NCBI GenBank assembly: GCA_001598975.1
Contig: BBXU01001372.1
Location: 1 to 19,387, forward strand
Direction: 5' to 3'
Length of the DNA stretch: 19,387 bases
DNA from: Parachlorella kessleri
Taxonomy: Eukaryota; Chlorophyta; Trebouxiophyceae; Chlorellales; Chlorellaceae
In this document: positions 10,905 to 19,387 of the stretch, piece after piece
Position numbering within the stretch: position 1 is the first letter of the stretch
How the letters are laid out: the number at the start of each line of letters is the position of its first letter
Translations under genes and position numbers: made by a program
The notes under the pieces: generated by a model
Told to the model about the DNA's origin: nothing
Seen by the model: the letters and a program-made list of their open reading frames with translations, nothing else
The model's database searches: none

Positions 10905-10929
10905 GCGCGAAAGGGGTGGGTTTTGGCGC
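10905..10929. promoter_or_regulatory. Pair of opposed E2F consensus sites upstream of the E2F-like gene
   Basis: GCGCGAAA (10905-10912) matches GCGSSAAA, and TTTGGCGC (10922-10929) matches TTTSSCGC; both are exact 8/8 matches to the E2F site in opposite orientation, with 9 bp between them. A near match (GCGCCAAG) lies at 10883-10890. They sit about 790-810 bp upstream of the assumed start codon and about 190-225 bp upstream of the TATA-like palindrome. Function is inferred from sequence only. Confidence 0.5.
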
Positions 10930-11266
10930 GTCCTCAGATCCGGCTCCAAGCTTGGGAGAGCCGAGGAACATTGCCCAAGCACCGCTTGTCGGTGATATTC
11001 AGGTGGGTGTTTCCTTTGAGGTTGCTCCTGGCAGGGCATGCAGCATCAACTCGTCATGACGTGGTGCACCATCAGCCTGTCACATGGCCTTCACCCCTGG
11101 GCAAGTCATGCTGGCGCGCTATTTTGCTTGGTGGGCAGCCTGGGTGTACACAAGGTATTGAAGTAGTGGCCATCTGGCTTGTCGGGCACAAGTGAAGCTG
11201 GGCGGCCAGCAGCAAGACAGTGGTATTGCACCCTTTGCTCAACTGAATGGCAGGTCCAGGTTTACG

Positions 11267-11271
11267 TTACA
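11267..11271 (-). terminator. TGTAA polyadenylation signal candidate for RPT1
   Basis: TGTAA on the minus strand (ttaca on plus) lies about 446 nt downstream of the RPT1 stop codon. TGTAA is the usual poly(A) signal of chlorophyte nuclear genes. A five-base motif is weak evidence alone, but this is the first one found below the stop. Confidence 0.4.
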
Positions 11272-11716
11272 CTTGAGCACCAGTGCTATAAGGCCACAGG
11301 TACTTGGGGCTGTGGCGACTCTTAAGTAAACATCAGCAGTCCTTCTGCCCTGCTGCTCCATCGGACATTACTAGCCACCACAGACAGCAGCCGACATAAT
11401 ACTGTACACGCACAACAGCTGAGCCTTGCCAGGCCCAGGCTTGCACATGCTGTCCTGTGGGGCCCTCGCACATGTACACTAATACTCGCAGAGCGACCTG
11501 CTCGGACGCCCGGCACCCCCCAAAGCACACACACAGCCCTGACCTCGCTGCATGCCCTGGCTACCCCTGGCCTTCCCCTCCATCTCGTTCCTGTGGCTAC
11601 ATGGAGACATGGCTGTGCTCTTGGCGCCTGGCGCCATGCTGTGACTGGCTGGGTGGTGGGGCAATGGACTGCTCCCAGTGTGCTGCTCCCGGGGCCTCTG
11701 GCACGTGGCTGCCTGG

Positions 11717-17096
<5,380 letters not shown>

Positions 17097-18432
17097 GGCC
17101 CACGGTCTTGTTGCCAGGCCTCAGTGTAGGCTAAAAATGCGAACTCCACCTGTCCTGCTGCACAAAAACAAAATGTGATCACCAAGGCAATGACCGGGTG
17201 GTGCGAGCTGTTGACAACAACAAGCCTGTGAGAAGTACTGAGGGCTCCTAAGAGCCTGGATCAACTGCTTGGAACCCCGTATACACGGAACATTGTGCTT
17301 CCATGCTTGGAAGTTTCCCGCGAGCGCTGAGAGGTGCCAGGTCAAGAGGCTAATGGCTCTGTAACCCCCCTCAGCCAGGTCAACAGAGTAACTGAGCCTG
17401 AAGGCTCCTGCAGTCATGCACAACGATTACACCTATATTAACATGAGACCCTTGCCCCACACTACTGATGTAGGTGCATAGTGCTCCTTCTTGGCCGCAC
17501 TGGGGTCGCAGTGGCACTGCGTTGTCTTCTGCCCACCGCAATGGGATGCCAGGTTGCACACTCTGGTCGGCCCCGGGGGTGTTGGCTAGATTGCAGGGGT
17601 TGGTGAGTCCTTGCGCAGGCGGCGGTAATGTTGGCCTTGGTAGCTGGCAGTGTGGAGAGAGTGGAGATAGGGATGATCTGTACTAAGAGGGCTACAATAC
17701 TGACATGCTTAAAGATGCCGCCTGGTTACAAGCGCTGACCATGTAAGAGACTAGCAAGGCTTTGCAAAGGCTGTACACCCAGCACTGAGGCGTAATCATA
17801 CACCGAGGCACTGCACGACTATCAGTCTGCATGACTACCAGTTGGCAAGCTTGCTTGACCAGCACAACAGTGCCAGCGGTCACCGCACTAGCATGGCGAG
17901 TTGTGCCTTCACCGGGGACAGTTTACCAGCCGGGATTGATCCAAGCAATATTGCTGGGCTTGCAGCACCAGCAGGCTCGAAACAACAAGGCGGATCGCTG
18001 GCACCGCGGCAAACAAGCGTAAAGAGCCAGGCAAGTGTCTAGCCTCAGTCCACGCAAGGAAAGAAGACTCAATCTTGAAAGAAGGGTTCGTCTGAGAGAC
18101 AAGACATAACATATACACCTCGCCATACATATACAATTCAACACAACATATACCCGGGCTTGCCACCTGCCAAACCTAGGGTAACGAACCTGCAGATTGC
18201 CACATTTGTCACCCACCAACGAATACCACATACACGCTTCGCGACTACACATACACACCAATACAGCCCGCAAGATGCCAGGGTGAGTCAGCCTGCTATG
18301 AGCTCAACCCCTTTCTAGAGAGGCTAGCAAGTAATGAAGGTCACCCCTTAGGTTACAGCCACCACTGCCGCACCTAAAAAAGGCTCGTTCTATCCCATAC
18401 CCGCTCTTCCCAGAGGCGCATCAAGCCTCCCC
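17097..18432. other. Intergenic region between the MTP-like gene end and RPT1
   Basis: No coding exon with family similarity or a convincing splice structure was seen on either strand. The high-coordinate end holds the MTP 3' UTR with a TGTAA motif; the low-coordinate end must contain the RPT1 promoter and 5' UTR. Three copies of catatac (18111, 18128, 18147) make an AT-rich patch. No clear TATA box is placed close to the RPT1 start. Confidence 0.6.
18353..18357 (-). terminator. TGTAA polyadenylation signal candidate for the MTP-like gene
   Basis: TGTAA on the minus strand lies 76-80 nt downstream of the MTP-like stop codon. Two further TGTAA motifs occur downstream (17726-17730 and 17427-17431), so the cleavage site is not fixed by sequence alone. 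Confidence 0.4.
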
Positions 18433-19387
18433 TCAGGGCGAGTGGTTGTTGTGCCCGCCCAACGCTGCCTGGCGCTCGTTGTACTTGGACAAAAGGTTAC
18501 GCTCCACCTGCGTTGAACAGGACAAGAAGTTGCGATCCATCTACGAAATTTACGGCTTCAACTATTTAGCATAAATATGTAATGGAACAGGACAAGAGGT
18601 TGCGCTCCGCCTGCGTGGAACAACCCAAGACAGTGTAGGCCCTCTTTTGCCTTTGCCAAGTTTGCATGCAACCCAGAGCGCCCATTCAGCACGCCTATCG
18701 CGGCTCTGAGAGCCAGCTGCACCCGCTGCCACGCCACAGTGCGGCACAACGCTTGCCAGCCGTGCCGCCAAGGGATCCACCAGGGCTTCGAAGGTAAGGT
18801 ACCGAGCCAACCACTGCACACCACCTGCCACCACGGGCCACAAAGCTGGCATGCCTGCAGCCTGAACCAGGGTGCCCTCAGGGGATTCCCCATAAACCCC
18901 ACCTTGTTCCCCCCTCTCTGATGCCTTCTTATTGACGCAGACGGCACCCGCCACACTGCTGTCTGACCCCTTCCTGTCACTTGCATTACCACCTTGAAGC
19001 CCACCTTGTGCTCAGGCAAGCCCCGTTGCTGGTAGTCCACATGGACAAAGGCCCGCTCAACCTCGTCCAGGGCTTCCAGCTGCAGCAACAGCAACAGCAA
19101 CCAGGCAGGCAGGCAGCTGGGAAATGGCCGGCAGGTTATGGCATTGCTTACCTACCACGCTTGTCAGCGCACCCATCTCACACTCCGCCCAGCACCTGCC
19201 ACAGCACCACAGCAGGCATGCTGCCATCTGCTGCACACAAGGATAATGCCCATGTTCCCCCTTGCCATCTGCCTGCTGAGGTGCTGGGGTCATAGCATGT
19301 GAATCCATCAGCCTGATGTCCCCAGGCAGCACCTCCATCTATACACACCCTCCGCCTCGCGATGCCCCTTCCACCTGCATCCTCCCT
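18433..19387 (-). CDS. Cation diffusion facilitator / metal tolerance protein (Mn-type MTP), 3' end only
   Basis: Only the last exons are in the window; the 5' part lies beyond 19387. One exon starts at 19338 and reads MEVLPGDIRLMDSHA, matching the VDIVLPxDMPLxxAH segment of the CDF C-terminal domain. The next (19005-19079, or 18993-19079 with an alternative donor) reads LEALDEVERAFVHVDYQQRG then PEHK, matching the EVERAFVHLDYExxHKPEH motif of plant Mn-transporting MTPs. The terminal exon (18433-18507) reads VERNLLSKYNERQAALGG to a TGA. CDF proteins are membrane metal/H+ antiporters; this part is the cytosolic metal-sensing, dimerising domain. The 3' boundary of the 19338 exon and the expected IGExLQxK segment between the two motifs could not be resolved, so one small exon is missing from this model or that part is decayed. 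The terminal acceptor is triplicated. Confidence 0.6.
18486..18622 (-). repeat. Triplicated 5' edge of the MTP-like terminal exon, with three acceptors
   Basis: Three copies of an acceptor plus about 22 exon bases lie in a row. The proximal one gives CGCAG|GTGGAGCGTAAC (exon from 18507), the middle CGTAG|ATGGATCGCAAC (18540), and the distal CGCAG|GCGGAGCGCAAC (18610). The middle acceptor extends the protein in frame by 11 codons (MDRNFLSCSTQ) into the normal terminal exon. The distal acceptor gives a short alternative C-terminus, AERNLLSCSITYLC, then stop. All are phase 0, so all three are formally usable. Confidence 0.75.

Larger units (their letters stand above)
10118..11716. other. Intergenic region: RPT1 3' UTR and E2F-like gene upstream region
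   Basis: No convincing coding exon was found on either strand; the open frames here lack family motifs and splice context. The high-coordinate part (about 11265-11716) is probably the RPT1 3' UTR, ending near a TGTAA motif. The rest contains the E2F consensus pair, the TATA-like palindrome and the probable 5' UTR of the E2F-like gene. Confidence 0.6.

Noticed and set aside
10698..11039. Minus-strand open frame of 113 codons in the region upstream of the E2F-like gene
   Set aside because: No recognisable motif. It overlaps the TATA-like palindrome and the E2F site pair and fits no exon model.
18159..18167. GGTGGCAAG on the minus strand, one mismatch from the yeast proteasome element GGTGGCAAA, upstream of RPT1
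   Set aside because: It is about 1 kb from the start codon, is inexact, and the Rpn4 system is not known in green algae; a chance match is likely.

Overview
The window looks like nuclear DNA from a GC-rich, intron-dense green alga (Chlorophyta). The reasons are two complete 14-exon genes with short exons, GTGAGT/GTGGGC donors and GCAG acceptors; G/C-rich third codon positions; long Ala/Gly/Pro-rich protein stretches; and TGTAA motifs (the chlorophyte poly(A) signal) downstream of two of the genes. No bacterial operon, tRNA, rRNA, CRISPR or transposon gene is recognised. All recognised genes are on the minus strand, so transcription runs from high to low coordinates.

Layout from high to low coordinate: (1) 18433-19387, the 3' end of a cation diffusion facilitator (metal tolerance protein, Mn type) gene whose 5' part lies outside the window. 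(2) 17097-18432, intergenic. (3) 11717-17096, a complete gene for proteasome regulatory ATPase RPT1; 14 exons give 426 codons and every splice phase closes. (4) 10118-11716, the RPT1 3' end and the upstream region of the next gene, holding two exact E2F consensus sites in opposite orientation and a TATA-like palindrome. (5) 2161-10117, a complete 14-exon gene for an atypical E2F with two winged-helix DNA-binding domains followed by about 570 residues of Met/Gly/Gln/Ala-rich low-complexity sequence. (6) 1-2160, mostly without a recognisable gene; it may hold the E2F 3' UTR, with one weak candidate exon near the edge.

The genes are not an obvious pathway: metal transport, protein degradation and cell-cycle transcription. 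A possible functional link within the window is that the E2F-family gene carries a pair of E2F sites upstream of itself, which suggests auto-regulation or regulation by another E2F.

The most unusual signal is a pattern that recurs in all three genes. Short tandem or near-tandem copies of an exon edge, each including the splice site, sit in the adjacent intron. They occur at RPT1 exon 7 (acceptor, period 88), RPT1 exon 8 (donor, period 93), the MTP terminal exon (acceptor, offsets 33 and 103) and, more decayed, E2F exon 7 (acceptor). The E2F gene also has a probable one-base frameshift at a homopolymer in exon 11. All exon models were made by eye from splice consensus, phase and recalled family conservation; no alignment or RNA data were available.
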